The notes beneath the pieces were generated by a model. The model saw only the letters and a list, made by a program, of their open reading frames with translations. It was not told where the DNA came from and ran no database searches. A program made the position numbers and the translations under genes. Of a DNA stretch of 53,625 nt, positions 10,037 to 17,593 are shown piece after piece (within the stretch, counting starts at the first letter, position 1; the number at the start of each line of letters is the position of its first letter). This DNA comes from Oscillospiraceae bacterium (lineage in GTDB: Bacteria; Bacillota; Clostridia; Oscillospirales; Oscillospiraceae): positions 1 to 53,625 of the forward strand of contig JAFTIZ010000006.1 of NCBI GenBank assembly GCA_017456645.1, read 5' to 3'.

Positions 10037-13000
10037 ATGAAGTCCACATTCGCACGCAGAATTAGCATCCTGCTGGTTCTGGCAATGGTTCTGGCTATGC
10101 TGCCCTTGGGCGCCATGGCTGCAACCCCCACCACCCTGTATCTGAAGCCCGGTCCTTGGAATACTGCTAATGCTTGGTTCTCCGCTTACTTCTATGCCGG
10201 CGAGACCAACACTCACGCAGCTATGGCCGATACCGATGGCGACGGTGTCTACGAGGTCACCGTTCCCGAAGGTGATTGGACCAACGTCATCTTCCTGCGC
10301 AACGATCCTGCTGATCAGGTCGCTGACTGGACTAGTGTCTGGAATCAGACTGCTGATCTGGATATGCCCACCGACAGCAACAACATGTACACCGTTACCG
10401 GTTGGAATGCTGGCGACGGTGCCTGGTCCGAGTACGTTTATGTCGAGCCCGCTTTCTATGTTTGCGGCACCATGAACAGCTGGACCCTGTCCTATGCCGA
10501 CCACAAGATGGTTAAGGGCGACGACGGCGTTTACAGCCTGACCCTGACCCTGGCCGCTGGCAACTACGAGTTCAAGGTCAACGACGGCACTTGGAATTCT
10601 TCCTGGGGCAAGGACGGCGGCTCCAACAACATCGAGTTCGTTCTGACTGAGGAGTCCAACGTCACCATCACCTTCGACGTGGCCACCAAGGTTCCCACTG
10701 TCACCAGCTCCGCTCTGGGCGAAGTCGAGACCTTCGACTACTATCTGCGCGGCTCCATGAACGAATGGTCTGTGTCTTCCGCCAACGGCATGACCAAGAA
10801 CGACGATGGCACCTACTCCATCACCATCGACATGGTCGCTGGTACTTATGAGTACAAGGCCGACAGTGGTGACTGGACGGATTGCTACCCCGTCGTTGGC
10901 GAGCCCAACGCCACTGTGACTGTCGCTACTGACTGCGCTGTCACCTTCACTCTGGATACCACCGCTGGCACCATCACCGCTACCGGTGACGGCGTTGAGG
11001 CTCCTGTGGAGCCCGATCCTGTTGTGGTTACCTCCGCTGCCGTTAAGGGCACCATCCCCGGTCTGGACTGGGACGAGACCACCGAGATCGGTGCTATGAC
11101 CCTGGTCGACGGCATCTACACCCTGACCATTCCTGCTGTGGCCGCTTCCGAAGTCGGCGCTGACGCTTACGCTTTCAAGGTTGTTGCCAACGGCTCTTGG
11201 GATACCGCTTATCCCGAGTCTGATTGGACCTTCTACCTGAACGCTGAGTGTGATGTCACCATCACCTTCAACCCCGAGACCTACGAAGTCACTCTGACTG
11301 CTGACGGCCTGACCTACGAAGCTCCCACCGATGGTAGCGAAGAGGGCGGCGAAGATAGTGGCGAGACCACTGAGACTACCTACTATGTTGCTGGTTCCAT
11401 GAACAGCTGGAGCGCCGCTGCTGAGGGCTATGCTATGACCGCTGTTGGCGATGGCACCTACACCTACACCTTTGCAGCTCTGGCTGCTGGTACCTACTCC
11501 CTGAAGGTCACCGACGGCACCTGGGACAACTCCTGGACCGCTGCTGAGGGCGAGTACCTGGGTACTGACGGCAACCTGTACTTCACCGTGACAGCTGATT
11601 GCGACGTTGTTGTTACCTTCGACGGCACCAACGTTTCTGTTTCCGGCGACAATGTCACTGCTAAGGCCGCTGAGGCTCTGGTTGTCGACAAGGTCGTTAT
11701 CGCCGGCGGCGTTACCGGCGACGACACTGCCAACCCCGGCAACATGTTCAACGGCCTGATCTGGTCTGTGAACGCTGAGTACTACGTCAACTGCCTGTAC
11801 GATACCGAGGAGACCCCCGGTGTCTACTCCATCACCTTCAAAAACGTTTCCGCTGGCTCCTATGACTTCAAGTTTGTTGTCAACGACAACTGGGCCATTA
11901 ACTTCGCTACCGGTCTGGCTATCGAGTCCGGTGTTGAGGCTACCGCTTGGTTCAATGCTCAGGGCAACTCCACTGTCGTTGTTGCTGAGGATGGCTCCAC
12001 TGTTACCTTCGTTCTGGATCTGACCAACACTGTCAACGTTGGCGACAACGCCACCATGACCGTTACCATCGAGGCTCCTGTCACTTCCGACGTGGTCACT
12101 TCCGCTCCCGAGTCCCTGGTTCTGGGCAAGAACGAGTTCGCTATCGGTATGGGCGATACGAACATTGTCTCTTCCACCTACACTGCCGAGGCTGACGGCG
12201 TTCTGTACATCGCTCCTGTTGCTATGAACAGCTGGAACAGCTGGTCGATGGTCATGGAAGAGGTTCCTGCTGCTTACATCAGCATGCAGTTCGGCCGTAG
12301 CTATGGTATCATGGTCGATGGTGTTCAGTTGTACGCTGAGTACATCGAGGTCACTGCCGGCACCACCTACGAGATCGGTGTCATCAGCTACCAGGGCAAT
12401 GCTGCTGAGATTACTCTGAACCTCTGCACCGGCCACAACTATGTTGATGCAGTTTGCACCGTCTGTGGTCTGGAGTGCACCATCCACAACTGGGATAATG
12501 GTGTCTGCCTGAACTGTGGCGCTACCTGCGATCACGAGATCTGGAACGACGCTTACTGCGCTAACTGCGGCCAGTACTGCGAGCACAGCTGGACCTACAC
12601 CTACGCTGCTGATGTTCACACCTTCGTTTGCGGCGGCGTCTGCGGCCAGACTGTTACCGTTGAGAACACCGACAGCAAGCAGCTGAAGATCAACTCCGCT
12701 GCTCCTGTCCTGTCCGACGACATCACTCTGAAGTACCGTGTTACTGTGCCCGCTGGCTTCAACGGCGAATATGCTTACATGACCTTCACCATGAATGGTG
12801 AGACTACCTACGTCTTCGACTACACTGTCGAGACTGATGGCAAGCTGTGCTTCGCTTACCCCGGCCTGAACCCCCAGAAGATGGGCGATGCCATTGACGC
12901 CACTCTGTACGTTATGGCTGGTGAGACTCAGGTTTGCGTGCAGAACCTGCAGTTCAGCATGGTTAAGTACTGCAACATTCAGATGCAGTATTTCTCCAGC

Positions 13001-13558
13001 AACACCACTCTGATGACCATTCTGAGTGACCTGCTGGTATACGGTGAGAAGACTCAGGTTTACCAGGGTTACAAGACTGATACTCTGATCACCAGTCTGT
13101 GCACCGGCACCCTGACGCCCAGCACCTTCAGCACTCTGGGCTCCGAGTACAACCTGATGGCTGTCAGCGGCACTGTTGATGCTAACGTTCGTTACTCCAG
13201 TGCTTCTCTGATCCTGTCCGGTAAGATGACTCTGCGTTACACCATCAAGACCACCACTCCCGAGAACTATGTGTTCAAGATCAGCCTGAACGGCGTGACC
13301 TATGAGTACACTGTTGACGATCTGATCGCTGACGAGAACGCCGAGGGTACCTACTATCTGGACTTCAACAAGATGAAGGCTACTCAGTTCGGTATGCCCA
13401 TCATGGCTACCATCGAGCAGGATGGTGTCCAGATCAGCCGTGCGATCCAGTACAGCGTTTACACCTACGTCTATCAGAACCAGAACACCAGTGATGTTGC
13501 TCTGAAGGAGCTGCTGCAGGCGATCTACCTGTATGGTGAGTCTGCTCAGAAGGCTTAA
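10037..13558 (+). CDS. Large secreted multi-module protein with alpha-glucan-binding-like repeats
   Basis: A 1173-residue exported protein. A Sec signal peptide (residues 1-29, ending GAMA) is followed by a CBM26-like module (33-136, YLKPGPWNTANAWFSAYFY). Then come X25/CBM-like modules at about 138-219, 232-318, 332-424 and 447-538 (YVCGTMNSW, YYLRGSMNEW, YYVAGSMNSW), a longer variant at 550-680, a beta domain (690-797), a Cys-rich segment (797-870) and two copies of a C-terminal module (880-1015, 1040-1170). No sortase motif, transmembrane anchor or catalytic domain is visible. Related modules elsewhere bind starch or glycogen, so glucan binding is an inference. Codon bias is as extreme as in ilvC, suggesting an abundant product. 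AAGGAGG precedes the ATG. Confidence 0.75.
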   Translation: MKSTFARRISILLVLAMVLAMLPLGAMAATPTTLYLKPGPWNTANAWFSAYFYAGETNTHAAMADTDGDGVYEVTVPEGDWTNVIFLRNDPADQVADWTSVWNQTADLDMPTDSNNMYTVTGWNAGDGAWSEYVYVEPAFYVCGTMNSWTLSYADHKMVKGDDGVYSLTLTLAAGNYEFKVNDGTWNSSWGKDGGSNNIEFVLTEESNVTITFDVATKVPTVTSSALGEVETFDYYLRGSMNEWSVSSANGMTKNDDGTYSITIDMVAGTYEYKADSGDWTDCYPVVGEPNATVTVATDCAVTFTLDTTAGTITATGDGVEAPVEPDPVVVTSAAVKGTIPGLDWDETTEIGAMTLVDGIYTLTIPAVAASEVGADAYAFKVVANGSWDTAYPESDWTFYLNAECDVTITFNPETYEVTLTADGLTYEAPTDGSEEGGEDSGETTETTYYVAGSMNSWSAAAEGYAMTAVGDGTYTYTFAALAAGTYSLKVTDGTWDNSWTAAEGEYLGTDGNLYFTVTADCDVVVTFDGTNVSVSGDNVTAKAAEALVVDKVVIAGGVTGDDTANPGNMFNGLIWSVNAEYYVNCLYDTEETPGVYSITFKNVSAGSYDFKFVVNDNWAINFATGLAIESGVEATAWFNAQGNSTVVVAEDGSTVTFVLDLTNTVNVGDNATMTVTIEAPVTSDVVTSAPESLVLGKNEFAIGMGDTNIVSSTYTAEADGVLYIAPVAMNSWNSWSMVMEEVPAAYISMQFGRSYGIMVDGVQLYAEYIEVTAGTTYEIGVISYQGNAAEITLNLCTGHNYVDAVCTVCGLECTIHNWDNGVCLNCGATCDHEIWNDAYCANCGQYCEHSWTYTYAADVHTFVCGGVCGQTVTVENTDSKQLKINSAAPVLSDDITLKYRVTVPAGFNGEYAYMTFTMNGETTYVFDYTVETDGKLCFAYPGLNPQKMGDAIDATLYVMAGETQVCVQNLQFSMVKYCNIQMQYFSSNTTLMTILSDLLVYGEKTQVYQGYKTDTLITSLCTGTLTPSTFSTLGSEYNLMAVSGTVDANVRYSSASLILSGKMTLRYTIKTTTPENYVFKISLNGVTYEYTVDDLIADENAEGTYYLDFNKMKATQFGMPIMATIEQDGVQISRAIQYSVYTYVYQNQNTSDVALKELLQAIYLYGESAQKA

Positions 13559-13580
13559 TTTCCAAAAGCACATTTATAAC

Positions 13581-13620
13581 TACGGCAAGTCTGTATACAA
13601 AATGATATAGATTTACCGTA
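13581..13620 (+). other. Intercistronic hairpin between the large secreted protein and the peptide gene
   Basis: TACGGCAAGTCTGTA (13581-13595) pairs with TATAGATTTACCGTA (13606-13620) over 15 positions, with one mismatch, two G-U pairs and a 10-base loop. The 3' flank TTATAAAAATC is not a T run. It looks like a message-stabilising or partially attenuating structure rather than a full terminator. Confidence 0.6.
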
Positions 13621-13653
13621 TTATAAAAATCTCAAGAAAGGAGATTGCGCATC

Positions 13654-13797
13654 ATGATGACTTATGAGAAGGCTGAGCTGGAGCTGATCCGCTTCGCTGC
13701 TGAGGATGTCCTGGCTACCAGCCCTGCTTCCGAGGCCCCCGTCGAGACCACCAAGTGCTCCGGCGAGGATGCTGAGCTGCCCGCTGTCGAGTTCTAA
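13654..13797 (+). CDS. Small acidic peptide, candidate precursor of the adjacent maturation locus
   Basis: A 47-residue ORF with a good ribosome site (AAAGGAG at 13637-13643, 10 bases before the ATG) and the same biased codons as the gene before it. It begins MMTYEKAELELIRFAAEDVL, followed by ATSPASEAPVETTKCSGEDA and ELPAVEF. It is very acidic, has one Cys (residue 35), a Ser/Thr/Pro/Glu-rich second half, and no signal peptide. The leader-like N-terminus and the downstream kinase, PqqD-like, peptidase and exporter genes suggest a ribosomal peptide precursor. That role is inferred. A start at 13657 is possible. A strong terminator follows. Confidence 0.65.
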   Translation: MMTYEKAELELIRFAAEDVLATSPASEAPVETTKCSGEDAELPAVEF

Positions 13798-13850
13798 TTT
13801 AGAAAACGATAGTACAGCAAACTCGGGAGTAAATCCCGATACCCAATTGA

Positions 13851-13891
13851 TCGTGCCGGAGAGCAATCTCCGGCACGATTTCTTTCTGTTT
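13851..13891 (+). terminator. Intrinsic terminator after the peptide gene
   Basis: TCGTGCCGGAGA (13851-13862) and TCTCCGGCACGA (13867-13878) form a perfect 12-bp stem with a GCAA loop, followed by TTTCTTTCTGTTT. A smaller hairpin (TCGGGA/TCCCGA, 13823-13839) lies just before it. This separates the peptide transcript from the kinase operon. Confidence 0.92.
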
Positions 13892-13916
13892 ATCAATGTC
13901 TCATTTGTTTTTCTTC

Positions 13917-13945
13917 TTTACATTTACACTTTTTGGTGGTATAAT
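13917..13945 (+). promoter_or_regulatory. Promoter of the kinase-PqqD-peptidase-ABC operon
   Basis: TTTACA (13917-13922), a 17-base spacer, TATAAT (13940-13945). The expected leader to the ATG at 14062 is about 110 bases and contains small inverted repeats (GTGGG/CCCAC near 13966-13982, and TTGATCAA-like elements). I recognise no known riboswitch in it. Confidence 0.8.
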
Positions 13946-14061
13946 TAATCTTAATATAGGTAAAGTGGGTGGAGTGCCCACGGTCGATCAAATAAGTAAC
14001 GGATATGAATTTCTGATTGCTATTTAAACTTGATTGATCAATACGTTTTTTTGGAGTTATT

Positions 14062-14805
14062 ATGAGTGAGTTTACCATAGGAATCGCCGAGCGGCGGATC
14101 CGTATTTGTGCCATGTACGACTATGCACAGGAGTTCTGTAAAAAATATCTGACGGAAGGCGAGCCGGATTTTACGGTGACAATTCTGCCAGAAGATATTG
14201 AGTTCGAGCGTGCGAAATCCGCCCGCGAGGATGAGGTGGAGGGCATTCCTACCCGCCAGTATTCTCCCGGTTATTTGGAAACTCTGGCGATCTACCGCAA
14301 GATCGTGGAAAAAATGCTGGACTATAACGCGTTTTTGTTCCACGGATCCGGTATCAGTGTGGATGGCGAGGGCTATCTGTTTACTGCGAAGAGCGGAACT
14401 GGCAAATCCACCCACGCATGGTTCTGGCGAATGGAGTTCGGTGATCGGTTTGTTACCGTCAATGACGATAAGCCCCTGCTGCTGGTGAAAGAGGAAAAGG
14501 TCATTCTGTGCGGCACGCCCTGGGATGGAAAGCACCGCTTCAGCACCAATATCATGGTTCCGCTAAAGGCAATTGTGCTTCTGGAGCGGGGCGAGGAGAA
14601 TGTAATTGATCCTGTGGACGTGGCTACCGCGCTTCCTATGCTGGTGCAGCAAACTTACCGCCCTGCAGGGCCCGTCGCCCTCAGCAAGACGCTGAAGCTG
14701 ATCGAGAGTATGACAAAAAAAGTCGGGCTTTACCGCCTGAAATGTAATAAAAAACCCTCGGCAGCCAGGGTGGCTTACGATGGTATGAATAGAAAGGATA
14801 ATTAA
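14062..14805 (+). CDS. HPr kinase-like P-loop protein
   Basis: A 247-residue protein whose C-terminal two thirds resemble the HPr Ser kinase/phosphorylase catalytic core. Seen: FHGSGISVDGEGYLF (92-107), the P-loop AKSGTGKST (109-117), an acidic pair VNDDKPLL (133-140) and GTPWDGKHRF (151-160). It lacks the N-terminal domain of true HprK. Such stand-alone HprK-like proteins occur beside PqqD-like genes in peptide natural-product loci; a homologue in paeninodin-type lasso clusters phosphorylates the precursor peptide. I infer that it phosphorylates a peptide or protein here, perhaps the 47-residue peptide. TTGGAG precedes the ATG by 5 bases. Confidence 0.75.
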   Translation: MSEFTIGIAERRIRICAMYDYAQEFCKKYLTEGEPDFTVTILPEDIEFERAKSAREDEVEGIPTRQYSPGYLETLAIYRKIVEKMLDYNAFLFHGSGISVDGEGYLFTAKSGTGKSTHAWFWRMEFGDRFVTVNDDKPLLLVKEEKVILCGTPWDGKHRFSTNIMVPLKAIVLLERGEENVIDPVDVATALPMLVQQTYRPAGPVALSKTLKLIESMTKKVGLYRLKCNKKPSAARVAYDGMNRKDN

Positions 14806-14807
14806 TT

Positions 14808-15068
14808 ATGAAACTGAAAGACGGATTTGTAACTCAGGAAATGGGCGGCGAGCAGATCATGGTCGCCACCGGCTCTGCCCATTTTTCCGGCCTCGTGCGC
14901 TCCAACCCCACTGCCGCGTTTATCGTTGACTCCCTGAAGGAGGATACTACTCGCGAAGCGATTATTGAAAAGATGTTGGCGCGTTACGATGCGTCTGTGG
15001 AGCTGATCTCTGCTGATGTGGACATGGTTTTGACCAAGCTGCGCAGCATTGAGGCTCTGGATGAGTAA
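14808..15068 (+). CDS. PqqD family (RiPP recognition element-like) protein
   Basis: An 86-residue protein with the PqqD layout: an N-terminal beta hairpin (FVTQEMGGEQIMVA), the conserved middle with NPTAAFIVDSLKE, and C-terminal helices ending in DVDMVLTKLRSIEALDE. PqqD-type domains are winged-helix modules that bind the leader of ribosomally made peptides and present them to modifying enzymes. It starts 2 bases after the kinase stop and overlaps the peptidase gene by 8 bases, so the three are translated together. The likely partner is the peptide encoded at 13654-13797, which is an inference. Confidence 0.85.
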   Translation: MKLKDGFVTQEMGGEQIMVATGSAHFSGLVRSNPTAAFIVDSLKEDTTREAIIEKMLARYDASVELISADVDMVLTKLRSIEALDE

Positions 15069-15525
15069 TAGCACATACGAGCAACAACTGCAGCAACACG
15101 GCTCTTTGATCTATACCAATGTGGGCGACAGTATGATGCCTCTTTTGCGGGAGCATCGGGATCTGCTCATTATTGAGAAACGTCCTGAAGGTCGGTGCCG
15201 GAAGCACGATATCGTGCTGTACCGCCGCCCCAGCGGAAAGTACATCCTGCATAGAATCATCAAGGTTCGGGACGAGGATTATATCATTGCCGGTGATAAT
15301 CGCTGGGAGCGGGAGATCGGTGTCAAGGATGATTGGATCTTCGGCATTCTGACCGGCGTGGTACGTGACGGGAAGAAAATTGAGCTGTCAGGCTGGAAAT
15401 ACAGATTGTATGTGTTTGCTTGGTGCGATCTGTTCTGGGTAAGGGCGGGTATTTTGTGGCTTTTAGACTTGCCCAGATGGATCAGAAGGCAGAAGAAGAA
15501 ACATGAAGCAAAAAAACAGCGATAA
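15061..15525 (+). CDS. S24/S26 family peptidase (signal peptidase-like)
   Basis: A 154-residue protease-like protein. The Ser-containing box NVGDSMMP (residues 20-27, Ser24) and the second box KYILHRIIKV (60-69) are in S26 order. The general base would be His64 rather than the Lys of bacterial LepB, as in the ER/archaeal type. GDNRWERE corresponds to the conserved GDN box. A hydrophobic C-terminal stretch (~115-140) and a basic tail suggest membrane association. It probably trims a leader in this locus. The start at 15061 overlaps the PqqD stop; an upstream in-frame ATG at 15049 is less likely. Its end overlaps the ABC gene by 23 bases. Confidence 0.8.
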   Translation: MSNSTYEQQLQQHGSLIYTNVGDSMMPLLREHRDLLIIEKRPEGRCRKHDIVLYRRPSGKYILHRIIKVRDEDYIIAGDNRWEREIGVKDDWIFGILTGVVRDGKKIELSGWKYRLYVFAWCDLFWVRAGILWLLDLPRWIRRQKKKHEAKKQR

Positions 15526-17206
15526 CAAGACCCTGAGTTGGCTTTGGGCCAGAGCAAAGGGCAAAAAAAGATACGTGGCATTGCTGATTGCGATTAGCAC
15601 GGTCATGGGTGTGCTCAGTGTTGGCTATGCGCTGTTCCTCAGCGGTATTGTGGATGCGGCTGTGGCTAAGGATTGGGAGCTGTTTTACTTATATTCCGGT
15701 TTGCTGATAGCGCAGATCGCAGTGCAGTTTGCTCTGCGCATGGTGCAGCATTTCCTTGAGGAGTATTCGAAAGCCTCACTGGAAAATGCCTTCAAGCGCC
15801 ATATGTTCCGTCAGCTGTTGACCGGAGATTACGCAGCGGTCACAGCGACCCATTCCGGTGAATGGTTGAGCCGCCTGACTTCGGATACCGTGGTTGTGGC
15901 CAATGCCATCACCGGCATTTTGCCCGGCATCATCGGCATGATCGTTCGCTTGGTCATGTCCCTGGGTTTGATGTTCTTCATTGTACCGATCTTCGGCATT
16001 GGCTTTATCGTAGGCGGTGCGGCGGTCATGCTTGTGACCTGGCTGCTTCGCCGGGGAATGAAGAAGCTCCACAAGCAGGTTCAGGTGGCTGACGGCGCGT
16101 TGCGGGTCTTCCTTACGGAGCGGCTGGGCAGCATGATGATCCTTCGTGCCTTTGGGCAGGAGGATTCTGCGGTGGATCAGGGCACGAAACTGATGAATGA
16201 CCATAAAACTGCCCGCATGAAGAAAAACCACATTTCCAACGTGTTCCACACCGGCTTCTCCTTGATTGTGAACGTGGTGTATGTGCTGGGTGCGATCTAC
16301 TGCGGTTATGGAATCCTAACCGGTACCATGTCCTACGGTTCCTTTACAGCTATGCTGCAGCTGGTAAGCCGGGTTCAGCAGCCTATTGGTAATATCTCCT
16401 CCTATCTTCCACAGTATTCCGCCATGCTTGCCAGCGCGGAGCGGCTGATGGAAGTGGAGAAGTATGCAACGGCTGAGGAGCCGGCTGCGGTGGAGAATAT
16501 GAATGTCTACTACAGCACGTCGTTCCGTGGCATCGGTTTGCGGAACGCAGGCTTCACCTATATGCCCGTAGGCGATGCCGAGGGCGATAAGCAGACCCAG
16601 CCGACGGTTCTGAAGAACCTGAACCTTGAGATCGCAAAAGGGGAGTACGTGGCATTTTGCGGCCCCTCCGGTTGCGGCAAGAGTACGGTGCTGAAGCTGC
16701 TGATGAGCATGTATGAGCTGGACGAGGGCGTGCGCTACCTGACGGACGGAGAAGGGGAGAAGCTCCTGACCACCGCCTGGCGTGGCCTTTTCGCCTATGT
16801 GCCCCAGGGCAACCAGCTGATGAGCGGTACTATCCGGGAGGTCGTGTCCTTTGCTGCTCCGGACAGAAAGGAAAGCGACGAGCAGATCTGGCGCGCCCTG
16901 ACCATTTCCTGTGCGGATCAGTTCATTTCCGAGCTGCCCGACGGTCTGGATACCCAGCTGGGCGAGCGAGGCGCCGGCTTGTCTGAAGGCCAGATGCAGC
17001 GCATTGCCATTGCCCGGGCGGTGTTTTCCGAGCGCCCCATCCTGCTGCTGGACGAAGCAACCAGCGCGCTGGATGAGCAGACGGAGGCACAGGTTCTGGA
17101 TAATCTGCGTAGCATGACGGATAAGACGGTCATCATCGTGACCCACCGCCCCAAGGCGCTGGAGATTACGGATAAGACTATCACCTTCAACCCCAATGAC
17201 AAATAA
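15503..17206 (+). CDS. ABC exporter, fused permease and ATPase
   Basis: A 567-residue half-exporter. Six membrane helices lie in residues ~20-310, followed by the nucleotide-binding domain with Walker A GPSGCGKST (387-395), signature LSEGQMQRIAIARA and Walker B ILLLDEATSALDE. There is no N-terminal C39 peptidase domain, so leader removal would fall to the S24/S26 peptidase encoded just upstream. It ends the operon and is followed by a clean terminator. Likely a peptide or lipopeptide exporter working as a homodimer. The substrate is inferred from context only. Confidence 0.88.
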   Translation: MKQKNSDNKTLSWLWARAKGKKRYVALLIAISTVMGVLSVGYALFLSGIVDAAVAKDWELFYLYSGLLIAQIAVQFALRMVQHFLEEYSKASLENAFKRHMFRQLLTGDYAAVTATHSGEWLSRLTSDTVVVANAITGILPGIIGMIVRLVMSLGLMFFIVPIFGIGFIVGGAAVMLVTWLLRRGMKKLHKQVQVADGALRVFLTERLGSMMILRAFGQEDSAVDQGTKLMNDHKTARMKKNHISNVFHTGFSLIVNVVYVLGAIYCGYGILTGTMSYGSFTAMLQLVSRVQQPIGNISSYLPQYSAMLASAERLMEVEKYATAEEPAAVENMNVYYSTSFRGIGLRNAGFTYMPVGDAEGDKQTQPTVLKNLNLEIAKGEYVAFCGPSGCGKSTVLKLLMSMYELDEGVRYLTDGEGEKLLTTAWRGLFAYVPQGNQLMSGTIREVVSFAAPDRKESDEQIWRALTISCADQFISELPDGLDTQLGERGAGLSEGQMQRIAIARAVFSERPILLLDEATSALDEQTEAQVLDNLRSMTDKTVIIVTHRPKALEITDKTITFNPNDK

Positions 17207-17211
17207 AGATG

Positions 17212-17240
17212 GAGCTGTCACTTCGGTGACAGCTCTTTTT
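17212..17240 (+). terminator. Terminator of the kinase-ABC operon
   Basis: GAGCTGTCAC (17212-17221), TTCG tetraloop, GTGACAGCTC (17226-17235), then TTTTT. Confidence 0.95.
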
Positions 17241-17419
17241 GTATATTTGGTCAATATCCACAGAAAAGCCCACCGTTTTTTTACAGGATAAATTCAGAAA
17301 AAGGATGCGTTTTCAGAGGGGATATGGTATTATTATTCTGTATAATTCCGCAATTATAGACGTAGGAGAAACGAGCGATCTTAAAGTGCCGATCACAAGC
17401 TGAACAGAATGTACAAAAA

Positions 17420-17448
17420 TTGACGGCCCGCGCTGGGGAAATTGTATA
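17420..17448 (+). promoter_or_regulatory. Possible distal promoter of the mdh-hdr-frd-fum operon
   Basis: TTGACG (17420-17425), a 17-base spacer, TGTATA (17443-17448). The -10 box is weaker than that of the proximal promoter. Confidence 0.4.
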
Positions 17449-17469
17449 TACATTCCGGCTATATGGAAC

Positions 17470-17498
17470 TTGCATTTTTCGGCCTGAAAGTCTATAAT
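17470..17498 (+). promoter_or_regulatory. Main promoter of the mdh-hdr-frd-fum operon
   Basis: TTGCAT (17470-17475), a 17-base spacer, TATAAT (17493-17498). It leaves an AT-rich leader of about 90 bases before the first ATG. Confidence 0.75.
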
Positions 17499-17593
17499 AA
17501 TGTTATCGTAATGTTTTTATCGATATACCCATATTGATAAATTCTACTTAATTCAATTCCGTCCGCTGCGCGCGGCACGAAAGGAGTATCTTT

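Larger units (their letters stand above)
17241..17593 (+). other. Intergenic region before the mdh-hdr-frd operon
   Basis: About 350 bases with no credible gene, low G+C. It holds two candidate promoters described separately (17420-17448 and 17470-17498). The remainder shows no tRNA, known riboswitch or repeat that I can recognise. I looked for a Rex-type palindrome because of the redox genes downstream and saw no convincing match. Confidence 0.6.

Noticed and set aside
9941-13573. An uninterrupted 1210-codon reading frame on the minus strand opposite the large secreted protein
   Set aside because: It is a by-product of the extreme codon bias of the plus-strand gene. The translation has no domain, signal peptide or ribosome site, while the plus-strand frame has all the marks of a real protein. 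Similar long antisense frames lie opposite ilvB, ilvC, ilvD and hdrA.
13654-17206. Lasso peptide gene cluster
   Set aside because: The kinase, PqqD-like and ABC genes recall lasso clusters, but the two essential enzymes, the transglutaminase-like leader protease and the asparagine synthetase-like cyclase, are absent.
17241-17593. Rex-type redox operator before the mdh-hdr-frd operon
   Set aside because: The region was checked for a TTGTGAA-like palindrome; only short AT-rich matches were found.
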